This document shows positions 7,900-16,672 of a DNA stretch of 39,579 nucleotides, in pieces. Origin of the DNA: Bacillota bacterium (GTDB taxonomy: Bacteria; Bacillota; Clostridia; Caldicoprobacterales; Xylanivirgaceae); the NCBI GenBank assembly GCA_023621995.1, contig JAMOAB010000070.1, positions 1 through 39,579 on the forward strand, read 5' to 3'. The translations under genes were made by a program, and so were the position numbers. The notes below the pieces were generated by a model. The model was given only the letters and a program-made list of their open reading frames with translations. It did no database searches and had not been told where the DNA came from. Positions within the stretch are counted from its first letter, which is position 1. Each line of letters starts with the position of its first letter.

Positions 7900-8574
7900 A
7901 TGATAAATTGTTCAAAGATCGATATAATCACTGGTCACTTTGGTAGCGGAAAGACAGAGTTTGCAATTAACTATAGTATTCAACTTGCAGAGCACAATTT
8001 AAAAATTGCACTAGTAGATTTAGATATTGTGAATCCATTTTTTAGAACAGCAGAGGAAAAAGATATGCTAGAAGACATGGGAATTAAGGTGATTGTCCCA
8101 AATTTCGCAGGAACTACTGTGGACGTACCTTCACTTCCTGCTGAAATCTATAGTGTGTTTGACGATCAATCATATGACAAGGTAATATTCGATGTGGGAG
8201 GCGATGATATAGGTGCTATTGCTTTAGGTAGGTATTATTCTAGAATATCGAAGGAACGGTATAATATGTTCTATGTGATAAACACAAAACGCCCCCTCTC
8301 TTCGACAGACGATCAGATAATGGATATGCTTATCTCCATAGAGAGAAGTTCTCGCTTGGAGGTTACCCATCTTATAAATAATACAAATCTCTCATATGAG
8401 ACAACCATAGAGGATATATTGGAAGGTCAAAAAATAGTAGATAGTATATCAAAAGAGATGGATATACCCATTGCATATGTGACAGGGACAAGTGATATTA
8501 TAGACAAGCTACCTAGTGATATTAAGGGTAAGGCCTTTCAACTTAATTTATATATGCAGCCCATATGGAAGTAA
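7900..8574 (+). CDS. P-loop ATPase of the MinD/ParA/CobQ-like class, linked to oxoacid:ferredoxin oxidoreductase
   Basis: A 224-residue cytosolic protein. Walker A is GHFGSGKT (12-19), followed by the VDLDIVNPFF strand typical of SIMIBI-class ATPases, and a Walker-B-like IFDVGGDDIGA segment in the middle. It lacks the second lysine of the deviant ParA/MinD Walker A. The gene heads the operon of a four-subunit ferredoxin-dependent 2-oxoacid oxidoreductase (27 bases before the delta subunit). From memory such a gene sits beside these oxidoreductases in other Clostridia. A role in cofactor insertion or assembly, as for Mrp/NifH-like ATPases, is a guess from context. Its own upstream promoter suggests it is expressed together with the enzyme. 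Confidence 0.75.
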   Translation: MINCSKIDIITGHFGSGKTEFAINYSIQLAEHNLKIALVDLDIVNPFFRTAEEKDMLEDMGIKVIVPNFAGTTVDVPSLPAEIYSVFDDQSYDKVIFDVGGDDIGAIALGRYYSRISKERYNMFYVINTKRPLSSTDDQIMDMLISIERSSRLEVTHLINNTNLSYETTIEDILEGQKIVDSISKEMDIPIAYVTGTSDIIDKLPSDIKGKAFQLNLYMQPIWK

Positions 8575-8601
8575 GTAGAGCTTTTAAAGGAGGATGTGCA
8601 C

Positions 8602-8808
8602 ATGGCCAAGGTCATATTTGATGAAGAACGCTGTAAGGGATGTGAGCTTTGTACTACAGTTTGTCCCAAAGACATTGTAGTAATGGCTAAGGATCGTATA
8701 AACTCAAAGGGCTATCATCCTGCAACAGTGATGGAGATGGACAAATGTATAGGTTGTGCTTTTTGTGCCCGTATATGTCCAGATGTAGTCATTGAAGTGG
8801 AAAAATAG
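8602..8808 (+). CDS. 2-oxoacid:ferredoxin oxidoreductase delta subunit (2x[4Fe-4S] ferredoxin)
   Basis: A 68-residue ferredoxin-like subunit with two clusters: CKGCELCTTVCP near the N-terminus and CIGCAFCARICP near the C-terminus, each the CxxCxxCxxxCP pattern for a [4Fe-4S] centre. It would pass electrons from the catalytic subunits to free ferredoxin. The ATG at 8602 has AGGAGG eight bases upstream; a GTG two codons earlier would place the site too close. It is the first of four contiguous subunit genes in the order delta, alpha, beta, gamma. Confidence 0.88.
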   Translation: MAKVIFDEERCKGCELCTTVCPKDIVVMAKDRINSKGYHPATVMEMDKCIGCAFCARICPDVVIEVEK

Positions 8809-8829
8809 ATAGAATGGAGGTTTCAATGT

Positions 8830-9894
8830 ATGGCAAAGGTTTTGATGAAAGGGAACGAGGCAATTGCAGAGGCAGCTATACAGGCAGGGTGTAGGTATTT
8901 TTTTGGCTATCCCATAACCCCACAAAATGAGATACCTGCCTATATGGCAAAGAAACTGCCCAAGATAGGTGGAACATTCATACAGGCTGAGAGTGAAGTT
9001 TCGGCAATAAATATGGTATATGGTGCTTCAGGTGCTGGTGCAAGAGTTATGACCTCATCATCTAGCCCTGGTATAAGCTTGAAGCAGGAGGGTATATCTT
9101 ATATTGCCGGCGCAGAGCTTCCATGTATGATAGTGAACATAGTCAGGGGAGGTCCAGGGCTTGGTAGTATACAGCCTGCCCAATCTGATTATTTCCAGGC
9201 TACAAAGGGTGGAGGACATGGTGACTACCATATGGTAGTGTTGGCACCTGCTACTCTTCAAGAGGCTGTCAATCTAGTAATGGAAGGTTTTGACATAGCA
9301 GATCAATACCGAAATCCAGTAATGCTATTAGGTGACGGTATGCTTGGCCAGATGATGGAGCCGGTTGAGTTCTCTGCATATGAGGGTAGAGATCTACCTC
9401 CTAAGACATGGGCAACTACTGGTTATGACGGAAGTAGACAGAGAAATATTATAAATTCTCTTTATATAGATCCCAAGGCATTGGAAGAACACGTACAAAA
9501 GATATATGAAAAATACAAGGCTATAGAGAGAGACGAGGTTAAGGTAGAGTGTTACAACTGCGAAGGAGCTGAGATAATAGTTGCTGCATATGGAACAACT
9601 TCGCGAATAGTAAAAAAGGTAATATCTATGGCAAAGGCAGAGGGGATAGATGTAGGCCTTATAAGACCTATTACGCTATGGCCCTTCCCATATAGTACAT
9701 TCTCCGAATGGGCAGATAGGGAACATGTAAAGGCTTTTCTATCGGTAGAGATGAGTATGGGGCAGATGGTAGAAGATGTACGTTTAGGTGTGGACGGAAA
9801 AAGACCTGTATACTTCTACGGAAGGACTGGTGGAATGGTACCCCATCCAGATGCCATATTGGAAGAGATAAAGAGAATAAGAGGTGATGTTTAA
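8830..9894 (+). CDS. 2-oxoacid:ferredoxin oxidoreductase alpha subunit (VorB/KorA-like)
   Basis: A 354-residue alpha subunit of a CoA-dependent 2-oxoacid:ferredoxin oxidoreductase. It starts [20 protein letters not shown] and continues with the [11 protein letters not shown] motif and a VMTSSSSPG loop, the conserved pyrimidine-binding fold of this subunit. The C-terminal part (domain II, with [15 protein letters not shown]) is present, so it is full length. The complex oxidises a 2-oxoacid with CoA to acyl-CoA, CO2 and reduced ferredoxin. Such four-gene sets are often annotated as branched-chain 2-oxoisovalerate (VOR) or 2-oxoglutarate (KOR) enzymes; the substrate cannot be decided from these motifs. 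A GGAGG site lies eight bases upstream. Confidence 0.9.
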   Translation: MAKVLMKGNEAIAEAAIQAGCRYFFGYPITPQNEIPAYMAKKLPKIGGTFIQAESEVSAINMVYGASGAGARVMTSSSSPGISLKQEGISYIAGAELPCMIVNIVRGGPGLGSIQPAQSDYFQATKGGGHGDYHMVVLAPATLQEAVNLVMEGFDIADQYRNPVMLLGDGMLGQMMEPVEFSAYEGRDLPPKTWATTGYDGSRQRNIINSLYIDPKALEEHVQKIYEKYKAIERDEVKVECYNCEGAEIIVAAYGTTSRIVKKVISMAKAEGIDVGLIRPITLWPFPYSTFSEWADREHVKAFLSVEMSMGQMVEDVRLGVDGKRPVYFYGRTGGMVPHPDAILEEIKRIRGDV

Positions 9895-9896
9895 TC

Positions 9897-10634
9897 ATGG
9901 CGAAGGTGTTTGAAAGACCAAAATCACTTACTGACAAGCCATTTCACTACTGTCCTGGATGTGCACATGGTATAGTACACAGGCTAGTAGCAGAAGTTAT
10001 GGATGAATTAGGTGTGCAAGACAGTACAATAGGTGTTGCTCCTGTTGGTTGTGCTGTATTTGCCTATGATTATTTTAACTGTGATATGCATGAGGCCTCA
10101 CACGGTAGGGCGCCGGCAGTTGCTACAGGTATAAAGAGGGTACATCCAGATAAAGTGGTGTTCACATATCAGGGCGATGGAGACCTTGCCTCTATAGGGT
10201 TAGCAGAGATAACCCATGCTGCAACACGGGGAGAAAAATTTACAACCATATTTATAAACAATGCCATATATGGCATGACTGGAGGGCAGATGGCCCCCAC
10301 TACTCTATTAGACCAGGTTACAACTACCTCCCCCTATGGCAGGAGTGGGGATCGGGAAGGATATCCAATAAGAATAAGTGAGATGCTATCTACATTAGAG
10401 GGTGTTGCTTATATAGCAAGGGTATCGGTCCACGACATTAAGAATATAACAAATGCCAAGCGTGCCATAAAGAAGGCCTTTGAGGTGCAACTTGAGGGTA
10501 AGGGCTTTGCCCTTGTAGAGGTATTGTCTACTTGTCCTACAAATTGGGGCATGGATCCCATTGAGGCCTTTAAATGGCTAGAAGAGAATATGATCCCCTA
10601 CTATCCACTTGGTACATTTAAGGAGGTTAAATAG
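9897..10634 (+). CDS. 2-oxoacid:ferredoxin oxidoreductase beta subunit (thiamine pyrophosphate-binding)
   Basis: A 245-residue subunit carrying the thiamine diphosphate site. The sequence [14 protein letters not shown] near the N-terminus is the conserved CxxC-HG motif. G-D-G-D-L-A-S-I-G followed about 25 residues later by [12 protein letters not shown] forms the GDG...N signature that binds Mg-thiamine diphosphate. It starts two bases after the alpha-subunit stop with a GAGGTGA site inside the previous gene, so translation is coupled. Only the CxxC cysteines are obvious here, consistent with the clusters residing in the delta subunit. Confidence 0.92.
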   Translation: MAKVFERPKSLTDKPFHYCPGCAHGIVHRLVAEVMDELGVQDSTIGVAPVGCAVFAYDYFNCDMHEASHGRAPAVATGIKRVHPDKVVFTYQGDGDLASIGLAEITHAATRGEKFTTIFINNAIYGMTGGQMAPTTLLDQVTTTSPYGRSGDREGYPIRISEMLSTLEGVAYIARVSVHDIKNITNAKRAIKKAFEVQLEGKGFALVEVLSTCPTNWGMDPIEAFKWLEENMIPYYPLGTFKEVK

Positions 10635-10635
10635 T

Positions 10636-11169
10636 ATGCATGAAGAGATTATAATGGCTGGATTTGGTGGCCAAGGTGTCATGTCCATGGGTCAACTCCT
10701 TGCATATGCTGGCATGCTTGAAGATAAAGAAGTATCGTGGCTGCCATCATATGGTCCCGAGATGAGGGGCGGAACTGCAAACTGTAGTGTTATAGTATCG
10801 GATGATCTTGTTGCCTCACCCATTGTCACCGACGCAACTGCTGCTATTATCATGAATAAACCTTCTCTAGGGAAATTCCAAGATGTGGTGATACCAGGAG
10901 GCAGTTTATTTGTAAACTCCTCCCTTGTAGATGAAAAGTGTGGCAGAGAAGACATAGATATATACTATATTCCCGCAAATGATGTGGCAGACGAGATTGG
11001 GAATAGTAGGGTAGCAAATATGGTAATGCTAGGTGCATATATTAAAAAGACGGATATTGTAACACCAGATTCTGTCATAAATTCCTTAAAAGAGGTATTA
11101 GGACCATCAAAAGCCCATCTCATACCAATAAATGAAGAGGCCCTAAAAAAGGGGGCAGAATTTATATAA
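10636..11169 (+). CDS. 2-oxoacid:ferredoxin oxidoreductase gamma subunit
   Basis: A 178-residue gamma subunit beginning MHEEIIMAGFGGQGVMSMG, the GxGGQG motif of the family, followed by the SYGPEMRGGTANC motif. The ATG at 10636 has AGGAGG at 10621-10626, nine bases upstream, and lies one base past the beta stop. A longer in-frame start exists inside the beta gene but has no ribosome site and would break the conserved N-terminus. A terminator follows directly, so this is the last gene of the operon. Confidence 0.9.
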   Translation: MHEEIIMAGFGGQGVMSMGQLLAYAGMLEDKEVSWLPSYGPEMRGGTANCSVIVSDDLVASPIVTDATAAIIMNKPSLGKFQDVVIPGGSLFVNSSLVDEKCGREDIDIYYIPANDVADEIGNSRVANMVMLGAYIKKTDIVTPDSVINSLKEVLGPSKAHLIPINEEALKKGAEFI

Positions 11170-11173
11170 GTAG

Positions 11174-11204
11174 AATAAGTCGCAGTTATTTGCGGCTTAT
11201 TTTT
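11174..11204 (+). terminator. rho-independent terminator of the oxidoreductase operon
   Basis: An 11-bp stem (11174-11184 with 11191-11201, one G-U pair, GC core GTCGC/GCGGC) with a 6-base loop runs into a T-run at 11200-11204. It begins five bases after the gamma-subunit stop. Confidence 0.85.
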
Positions 11205-11357
11205 CTGTATAAAATATAAAGTCGTGTCTGTTCGTGAAATATGGGCATTAAAGTCAATGAGTGAAGTAAAAGTTCACTATATCATATGGTTGTTTAATAT
11301 TATTGACTATGATAAAATTATAATGAAAATTTATATGGGAACAAGGGGGTACAGACT

Positions 11358-12125
11358 ATGCAAAAAGCGGTAGAGATAACACGGAATGGTATGACAATGA
11401 GGGGTATGCTCCACAGACCGGACGATGTGGAGGGAAAGGTTCCAATAGCCCTCATATTTCATGGTTTCACAGGCAATAAAATGGAGTCCCATTTTATATT
11501 TGTCAAATTATCTAGACGGCTGGCTAAAGAGGGTGTTGCAAGCTTACGTTTTGATTTTTTAGGCAGTGGAGAGAGTGACTGTGATTTCAGTGATATGACA
11601 CTATCAGGTGAAGTGAAGGATGCAGAGAGAATACTTGAATTTGCAAAGTCTTTAGAGTGGGTAGATAGGAATAGGATATATGCTGTAGGGCTTAGTATGG
11701 GCGGTGCTGTTGCCAGCATACTTGCAGGGCAGCATAGTGATGACATTGCCCGTCTGTGTCTATGGGCACCTGCAGGGAATATGCCGGAGCTCATAATATC
11801 TAGATTAAATGAGTTAAAAGCTACAGAAGATATAGATGATGACTTTGAGCACTACGATCTAGGTGGTTTTCTTCTTGGGAGAGACTTTGTCGAGGATATT
11901 AAGACACTAGATATATATGGTCTAGCCTCTCCTTACGATAAGGAAGTACTTATTATCCATGGTGATGAGGATTTATCGGTTCCCCTTTCTGCTTCCCATA
12001 AATACATGGATATATATGGCGATAGGGCAAAGCTCCATGTAATAGAAGGTGCAGATCATACATTCAATAAATTTGAATGGGAACAGGAGACTATAGGTAA
12101 GACGGTTGAATTTTTGACCAAGTGA
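11358..12125 (+). CDS. alpha/beta hydrolase, feruloyl/cinnamoyl esterase-like
   Basis: A 255-residue alpha/beta hydrolase without a signal peptide. HGFTGNK (35-41) supplies the oxyanion region, GLSMGG the nucleophile Ser113, HGDEDLSVP the acid Asp205, and GADHTF the His234. The HGFTGNK and overall layout resemble small cytosolic cinnamoyl/feruloyl esterases, but general acyl-ester or peptide-ester substrates are equally possible. The start has an AAGGGGGT site eight bases upstream. It is followed after 30 bases by the Mur-ligase-like gene and then three aminopeptidase genes, with no terminator between, so it is probably the first gene of a five-gene unit. Confidence 0.85.
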   Translation: MQKAVEITRNGMTMRGMLHRPDDVEGKVPIALIFHGFTGNKMESHFIFVKLSRRLAKEGVASLRFDFLGSGESDCDFSDMTLSGEVKDAERILEFAKSLEWVDRNRIYAVGLSMGGAVASILAGQHSDDIARLCLWAPAGNMPELIISRLNELKATEDIDDDFEHYDLGGFLLGRDFVEDIKTLDIYGLASPYDKEVLIIHGDEDLSVPLSASHKYMDIYGDRAKLHVIEGADHTFNKFEWEQETIGKTVEFLTK

Positions 12126-12155
12126 TATAACTCTAAGAGTTAGAAAGGTGAAGAG

Positions 12156-13541
12156 ATGATACTCAAACAGTTATTAGCTAGCACCCCAATATTTGAGATA
12201 CGGGGTTCGAGGCAGAATATTATAAAGGGACTGGCTATAGATACTGACAATGTCAGGCAGGATTATCTATATATATACATAGAAGATAGGGAAGATATGG
12301 GCTATGAAGAGAGTATAGAAAAGGCAGTAAGTCTTGGGGCAACTGCCGTATGTATAGGGCAAGAGTATGATATATTGCCCTATGATATAACTTTTGTAAA
12401 AACCTATAACGTAAAAAGGTTTTTATCTGCGGTTAGTAAAAATTTTTATCAGAATCCATCTCAAAGTATAGATATGATAGGTATTACAGGGAGCCATGGG
12501 AAGACCACTGTAGGTACTATGGTTCGATCTATTCTCAAGGCTGCTGGAGTTCCAACTGTCATGATAAATACTTCCTCATGTATATTAGCCGATGGTCCTC
12601 CATACATACATGAGGACATATTAAATCCCATAGTTTTTACTAAATTTCTCAGGGAAGCAGCCGATAGAGGCATAAAGAGGGGTATAATTGAATGTTCATA
12701 TACTACAATAGTAGAGGAACGTCTGAGGCATATATGGTTCGATAGTCTAATATATACTGATCTATATACCTATTTTAAGAATCAGGAAAAAGACTGCCAT
12801 TATCTTGAGATTCGTAAGACACTCATAGATCATCTTAAGCATATAAAATGTCCCATAATAGTAAATATGGATGATTATCATGCTAACCAGCTTAAAAACA
12901 GAAATATAGTAGGCTATGGAGTATATGGCAGATACAGTGTCACTGCAAAGGACATAGTACTTATGCCCGACAGTAGCGAGTTTACAATTCAAACTCCTCG
13001 TGGTTCAAAAGAGATAACTTTAGGTTCACCAGGGCTCCACAATGTATATAATGCAATGGCTGCCATTGGATGGTGTGTTGCCGAGGGTATAGAGTTTCCG
13101 TACATCGAAGAGGGGTTAAAGCGCTTAGAGGGTTTAGAACATATTCAATACAATAAGGATATGGATATAACCAACCCCATATCTATAAAGGTATATAACT
13201 ATTCTACCCCAAACGAAGTTCCTAAGTTGCTAGCAAAGGGATACGATGACAATGGATATGATAATAGAGTAGCAATACTATGTGTTCCCCAATGTGAGGA
13301 TTCTTCTGTATATAAGGATATAGGGAATGCTCTGAATAAGTTTAGCCGCTACTGTGTAATGACTCTAGACCATAATAATATATATAACTTTAAAGATAGT
13401 GCATATTCTATAGTTCAAAATATGCCAGATTCTGCAGTACATTATGAGATAGATCATTATAAGGCACTTAAAAAGAGCAGAAATATTGTAAAAGATGGAG
13501 GATCTATTGTAGTACTTGCCCAGGAAAACTCAGAACATTAA
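12156..13541 (+). CDS. divergent Mur-ligase-family protein (MurE-like)
   Basis: A 461-residue protein with the three-domain outline of Mur ligases: a short N-terminal MurE-like domain (1-100), a central ATPase domain with P-loop GITGSHGKTT (109-118), and a C-terminal domain. The P-loop is closer to the GTHGKT form of MurC than to the GTNGKT form of MurE. The central ECSYTTIVEERL (Glu179) is at the place of the E-V-S-S-H-A-L motif, so the usual Ser-Ser-His is lost. The D-H-L-D-x-H motif that normally follows reads TDLYTYFKNQEKDCH. No D-N-P-R amino-acid recognition motif is visible in the C-terminal domain. It is therefore a paralogue with unknown acceptor and amino acid, not the housekeeping MurE. 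It sits between an esterase-like gene and three M42 aminopeptidases. Confidence 0.7.
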   Translation: MILKQLLASTPIFEIRGSRQNIIKGLAIDTDNVRQDYLYIYIEDREDMGYEESIEKAVSLGATAVCIGQEYDILPYDITFVKTYNVKRFLSAVSKNFYQNPSQSIDMIGITGSHGKTTVGTMVRSILKAAGVPTVMINTSSCILADGPPYIHEDILNPIVFTKFLREAADRGIKRGIIECSYTTIVEERLRHIWFDSLIYTDLYTYFKNQEKDCHYLEIRKTLIDHLKHIKCPIIVNMDDYHANQLKNRNIVGYGVYGRYSVTAKDIVLMPDSSEFTIQTPRGSKEITLGSPGLHNVYNAMAAIGWCVAEGIEFPYIEEGLKRLEGLEHIQYNKDMDITNPISIKVYNYSTPNEVPKLLAKGYDDNGYDNRVAILCVPQCEDSSVYKDIGNALNKFSRYCVMTLDHNNIYNFKDSAYSIVQNMPDSAVHYEIDHYKALKKSRNIVKDGGSIVVLAQENSEH

Positions 13542-13565
13542 TATATATGCGAGGAAGGTGATAAT

Positions 13566-14618
13566 ATGGAGAGTAAAGATTTTTTAGCAAGGCTCATTGA
13601 TATTCCAGGTGTATCTGGATACGAAATGGAAGTTGCCCATGAGGTTTCAAATGTGTTTAAAGAGTATTGTGATGATGTACGTATAGACGATTTCTATAAC
13701 GTATATGGTAGAAAGACTGGTGGTGATCTAGAGGATAGGCCCAAGATAATGCTTGCTGCCCATATAGACGAAATAGGCCTTATGGTTAAAGATATAGACG
13801 AGAAGGGTTTTATAAAATTTACAACCATAGGAGGGGTGGACCAGCGTATTCTCCTATCACAAGAGGTGATAGTGTATGGAAAAGAACCATTATTTGGAGT
13901 TATAGGCGCTAAGCCACCACATCTTCAGCAGCCTGGGGAGAGGGGCCAATCAGTAAAGATAGAAGATATGACTATTGACCTAGGTCTTTCAGCTGAAGAG
14001 GTAAAGGAGCTTGTAAAAGTAGGAGATATAATAACATTTAAAAGTCCACTAGTATCTATGAAAAATGGGTTTGTAAATGGCAAATCCATAGATGATAGGG
14101 CCGGAGTAGCAGTAATGTTAGAGGCCATGAAGGAGCTCAACAGATTACATTTTAATGCTGACGTCTATTTTGTGGCTACAGTTCAAGAAGAGGTAGGAGT
14201 TAGGGGTGGGACTATAAGTACATATAGTGTCAACCCCGATATAGGTATTGCAATAGATGTAACCCATGGTGATACTCCAGATTCTTCAAAGGAGGACACC
14301 CATGCAATGAATAAGGGACCTTCTATAGCAATAGGTCCTAATCTACATCCTAAGCTGACCAAGAGACTTATGGATATTGCTAAGGAATATGGTTTAGAAT
14401 ACCAAATAGAGGTTGCGCCTGGACCTACTGGAACGGATGCACGTGTTATGCAGATAGTAAGGGAAGGTATTCCAACAGTACTTGTAGAGATACCACTTAG
14501 ATACATGCATACCACAGTAGAGACTTTAAACATGGATAATGTCAAAAAGGCAGGCAGAATTATAGCATTATTTATAGCATCGATGGAGGAGGGATGGCAA
14601 AAATGGTTGAGCTACTAA
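13566..14618 (+). CDS. M42 family metallo-aminopeptidase, first of three
   Basis: A 350-residue M42 (TET/FrvX-type) dinuclear metal aminopeptidase. Visible ligands and catalytic residues: H66 and D68 in AHIDEIG, the bridging Asp of IDDRAG (176-177), the catalytic and metal Glu pair E208-E209 in QEEVG, D231 in AIDVTHGD, and H315 in RYMHT. All positions needed for activity are present. M42 enzymes form tetrahedral 12-mers in the cytosol and clip short peptides from the N-terminus. The start has an AAGGTGAT site. It is followed by two paralogues with overlapping or touching ends, so the three are translated together. Confidence 0.9.
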   Translation: MESKDFLARLIDIPGVSGYEMEVAHEVSNVFKEYCDDVRIDDFYNVYGRKTGGDLEDRPKIMLAAHIDEIGLMVKDIDEKGFIKFTTIGGVDQRILLSQEVIVYGKEPLFGVIGAKPPHLQQPGERGQSVKIEDMTIDLGLSAEEVKELVKVGDIITFKSPLVSMKNGFVNGKSIDDRAGVAVMLEAMKELNRLHFNADVYFVATVQEEVGVRGGTISTYSVNPDIGIAIDVTHGDTPDSSKEDTHAMNKGPSIAIGPNLHPKLTKRLMDIAKEYGLEYQIEVAPGPTGTDARVMQIVREGIPTVLVEIPLRYMHTTVETLNMDNVKKAGRIIALFIASMEEGWQKWLSY

Positions 14619-15619
14619 AAAAATTGACAGAGGCAAGTGGTGTATCTGGAAATGAAGACGAAGTTCGAGACATAATAAGAGAAGAGATAACGCCTTTAGT
14701 AGATAAAATATATATAGATGGCATAGGTAATCTTATAGCCTATAAAAAGGGTAAGGGCGAAGACGTTAAGAAGATAATGCTATGTGCCCATATGGATGAA
14801 GTAGGATTTATAATAACATCAATAAGTGACAACGGTATGCTCAAATTCAAGCCTGTAGGAGGTATAGACCCGAGAGTACTCATATCAAAGAGGGTATATA
14901 TAGGAAAAGACAAGATACCAGGCGTCCTTGGCATAAAGGCAATTCATCTCCAAGAACCAAGTGAGAGGAAGAATGCTGTCAAAGTAGAGCAGATGTATAT
15001 TGACATTGGTGTCAGTTCCAAGGAAGAAGCTGAGAAACTGGTGAATCTAGGCGATTACGCCATATTTGCAAGTGATATGGTGGAATTCGGTGACAATAAG
15101 ATAAAGGCCAAGGCACTCGATGATAGGGTAGGGTGCTTAACTCTTATAGAGGCATTGAAGGAAGAATATGACCACGACTTATATGCCTGCTTCACTGTAC
15201 AGGAGGAAGTGGGGCTAAGAGGTGCCGGAGTTGCTGCATATCATGTAGAGCCTGATATTGCAGTAGTGGTAGAAGGGACTACTTGTTCCGATGTGTCAGG
15301 AGTAGATGAACATATGTATTCCACCATAATGGGTAGTGGGCCTGCGATTACAATAATGGATGGAAGTTCAATTTCCAACAAGGCATTGATAGAAAAACTG
15401 AAGGCTACCGGTGATGCTAAGGGCATACCTTATCAGATAAAGAAGGGAACAACGGGAGGCAATGATGCAGGTAAGATACATATATCAAGGGAAGGTGTGG
15501 CAACCTGTGTAGTGTCTGTACCCTGTAGATATATCCATTCACCTTCATCTGTAATGGATATGGATGATTTGAAAAACACAATAGAATTGGTAAAAGAATT
15601 TGTGAAGGGATGTGAATAG
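14603..15619 (+). CDS. M42 family metallo-aminopeptidase, second of three
   Basis: A 338-residue M42 paralogue. Metal and catalytic residues: H63 and D65 in AHMDEVG, Asp173/174 in LDDRVG, E201-E202 in QEEVG, and a His in RYIHS near the end. At the position of D231 in the first copy it has Glu (E224, in VVEGTT), a substitution also used in other M42 subfamilies, so specificity may differ. The ATG at 14603 was preferred over 14594 because the GGAGGAGGG site touches the earlier ATG but is nine bases from this one, and the resulting N-terminus aligns with the other two copies. It overlaps the end of the upstream gene by 16 bases. Confidence 0.88.
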   Translation: MVELLKKLTEASGVSGNEDEVRDIIREEITPLVDKIYIDGIGNLIAYKKGKGEDVKKIMLCAHMDEVGFIITSISDNGMLKFKPVGGIDPRVLISKRVYIGKDKIPGVLGIKAIHLQEPSERKNAVKVEQMYIDIGVSSKEEAEKLVNLGDYAIFASDMVEFGDNKIKAKALDDRVGCLTLIEALKEEYDHDLYACFTVQEEVGLRGAGVAAYHVEPDIAVVVEGTTCSDVSGVDEHMYSTIMGSGPAITIMDGSSISNKALIEKLKATGDAKGIPYQIKKGTTGGNDAGKIHISREGVATCVVSVPCRYIHSPSSVMDMDDLKNTIELVKEFVKGCE

Positions 15620-15620
15620 T

Positions 15621-16619
15621 ATGAGGGAGTTACTTGCGAAATTAACTGGGACATATGGACCATCAGGTAATGAAGAGGAGATATCCAAGGTAATAGAGGA
15701 CGAGATAAGGGATTATGTAGATGAGATAAAAACAGATGTCATGGGTAATCTTATAGCTTTTAAAAAAGGCAATGGACAGGGTAAGCGAGTCATGTTATCG
15801 GCCCACATGGACCAGATTGGACTTATGGTAACCCATATTGATGATAATGGGTTTTTGAGGTTTTCCAATGTAGGTGGAATAAGTGTTTTGAATACTATCA
15901 ATAGCAAGGTCATATTTAAAAATGGCACTATAGGGAATGTAAGCTATGAAAGTGAGATAGATAATATAAAAGATATTAAGTTAAATAGGATGTATATAGA
16001 TATTGGTGCCAAAAGTTCAGAGGAGGCTTCTAACAAGGTATCTATAGGTGATGTGGCTGTATATTACTCACCGCTTAGTGATAGTAATGGCAGATACATA
16101 GGTGGTGCCATGGATGATAGGGCAGGTTGTGCTCTGCTTATACAGACTATAAAGGAACTTGAGGATTGCAAGAATGATGTATACTTTGTATTCAGTGTAC
16201 AGGAAGAAGTAGGGCTTAGGGGTGCAAAGACATCGGCTTATTCTATAAATCCTGATGTAGGTATTGCAGTAGATGTAACATCTACCGGTGATACGCCTAA
16301 GGCACGGACTATGGCTGTTAAATTAGGTGCTGGCCCTGCCATAAAGGTTAAAGATGGGTCGGTAATCTGTCATCCCAAGGTAAAGGGTCTTATGATAGAT
16401 AGGGCAGAAGAGCTAGGTATTCCCTACCAGCTCGAGGTACTAGAGTGGGGAGGCACTGATGCCGGCGCTATACATCTTACAAGAGAAGGTGTACCCTCGG
16501 GTGCAGTTTCTGTTCCATGTAGATATATACACAGTGCAAATGAAATGGTAGATGGCGCTGATCTTGAAAATGGTGTAAAACTTCTAGTTGCCATATTAGA
16601 GCAGGAGATAGAACTTTAA
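15621..16619 (+). CDS. M42 family metallo-aminopeptidase, third of three
   Basis: A 332-residue M42 paralogue starting MRELLAKLTGTYGPSGNEEE. Active-site residues: H62 and D64 in AHMDQIG, Asp165/166 in MDDRAG, E195-E196 in QEEVG, D218 in AVDVTSTGD, and His in RYIHS. The ATG at 15621 has GAAGGGA ten bases upstream and sits one base after the previous stop; the GTG at 15612 would leave no room for a ribosome site. The Asp at the fifth ligand position matches the first copy, not the second. The three copies have clearly diverged, so this is an old duplication. Confidence 0.88.
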   Translation: MRELLAKLTGTYGPSGNEEEISKVIEDEIRDYVDEIKTDVMGNLIAFKKGNGQGKRVMLSAHMDQIGLMVTHIDDNGFLRFSNVGGISVLNTINSKVIFKNGTIGNVSYESEIDNIKDIKLNRMYIDIGAKSSEEASNKVSIGDVAVYYSPLSDSNGRYIGGAMDDRAGCALLIQTIKELEDCKNDVYFVFSVQEEVGLRGAKTSAYSINPDVGIAVDVTSTGDTPKARTMAVKLGAGPAIKVKDGSVICHPKVKGLMIDRAEELGIPYQLEVLEWGGTDAGAIHLTREGVPSGAVSVPCRYIHSANEMVDGADLENGVKLLVAILEQEIEL

Positions 16620-16634
16620 ACAAATTTTTGCATA

Positions 16635-16672
16635 CCTCCTTGGCCTATGAGGGATAATATAGGTCAAGGAGG
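16635..16672 (+). promoter_or_regulatory. hairpin that hides the YkuS ribosome site
   Basis: A 14-bp stem pairs 16635-16648 with 16659-16672 (one G-U) around a 10-base loop. The 3' arm ends in AAGGAGG, the only ribosome site of the gene starting at 16681, so the folded RNA would block its translation. Only three T follow the stem, which makes a terminator unlikely although it stands 15 bases after the aminopeptidase stop. Confidence 0.6.

Noticed and set aside
10609-10635. Longer start for the gamma subunit inside the beta gene
   Set aside because: It has no ribosome site, while the ATG at 10636 has AGGAGG at the right distance and begins the conserved N-terminus.
11303-11324. TTGACT and TATAAT before the alpha/beta hydrolase gene
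   Set aside because: The spacing is ten bases, too short for a sigma-A promoter. The TATAAT may still be a -10 box, but no partner or TGn extension was found, so no promoter was called.
12127-12141. Small hairpin TAACTC-TAA-GAGTTA between the hydrolase and the Mur-ligase-like gene
   Set aside because: Six base pairs, AT-rich and with no T-run; too weak to be a terminator, so the genes are treated as one unit.
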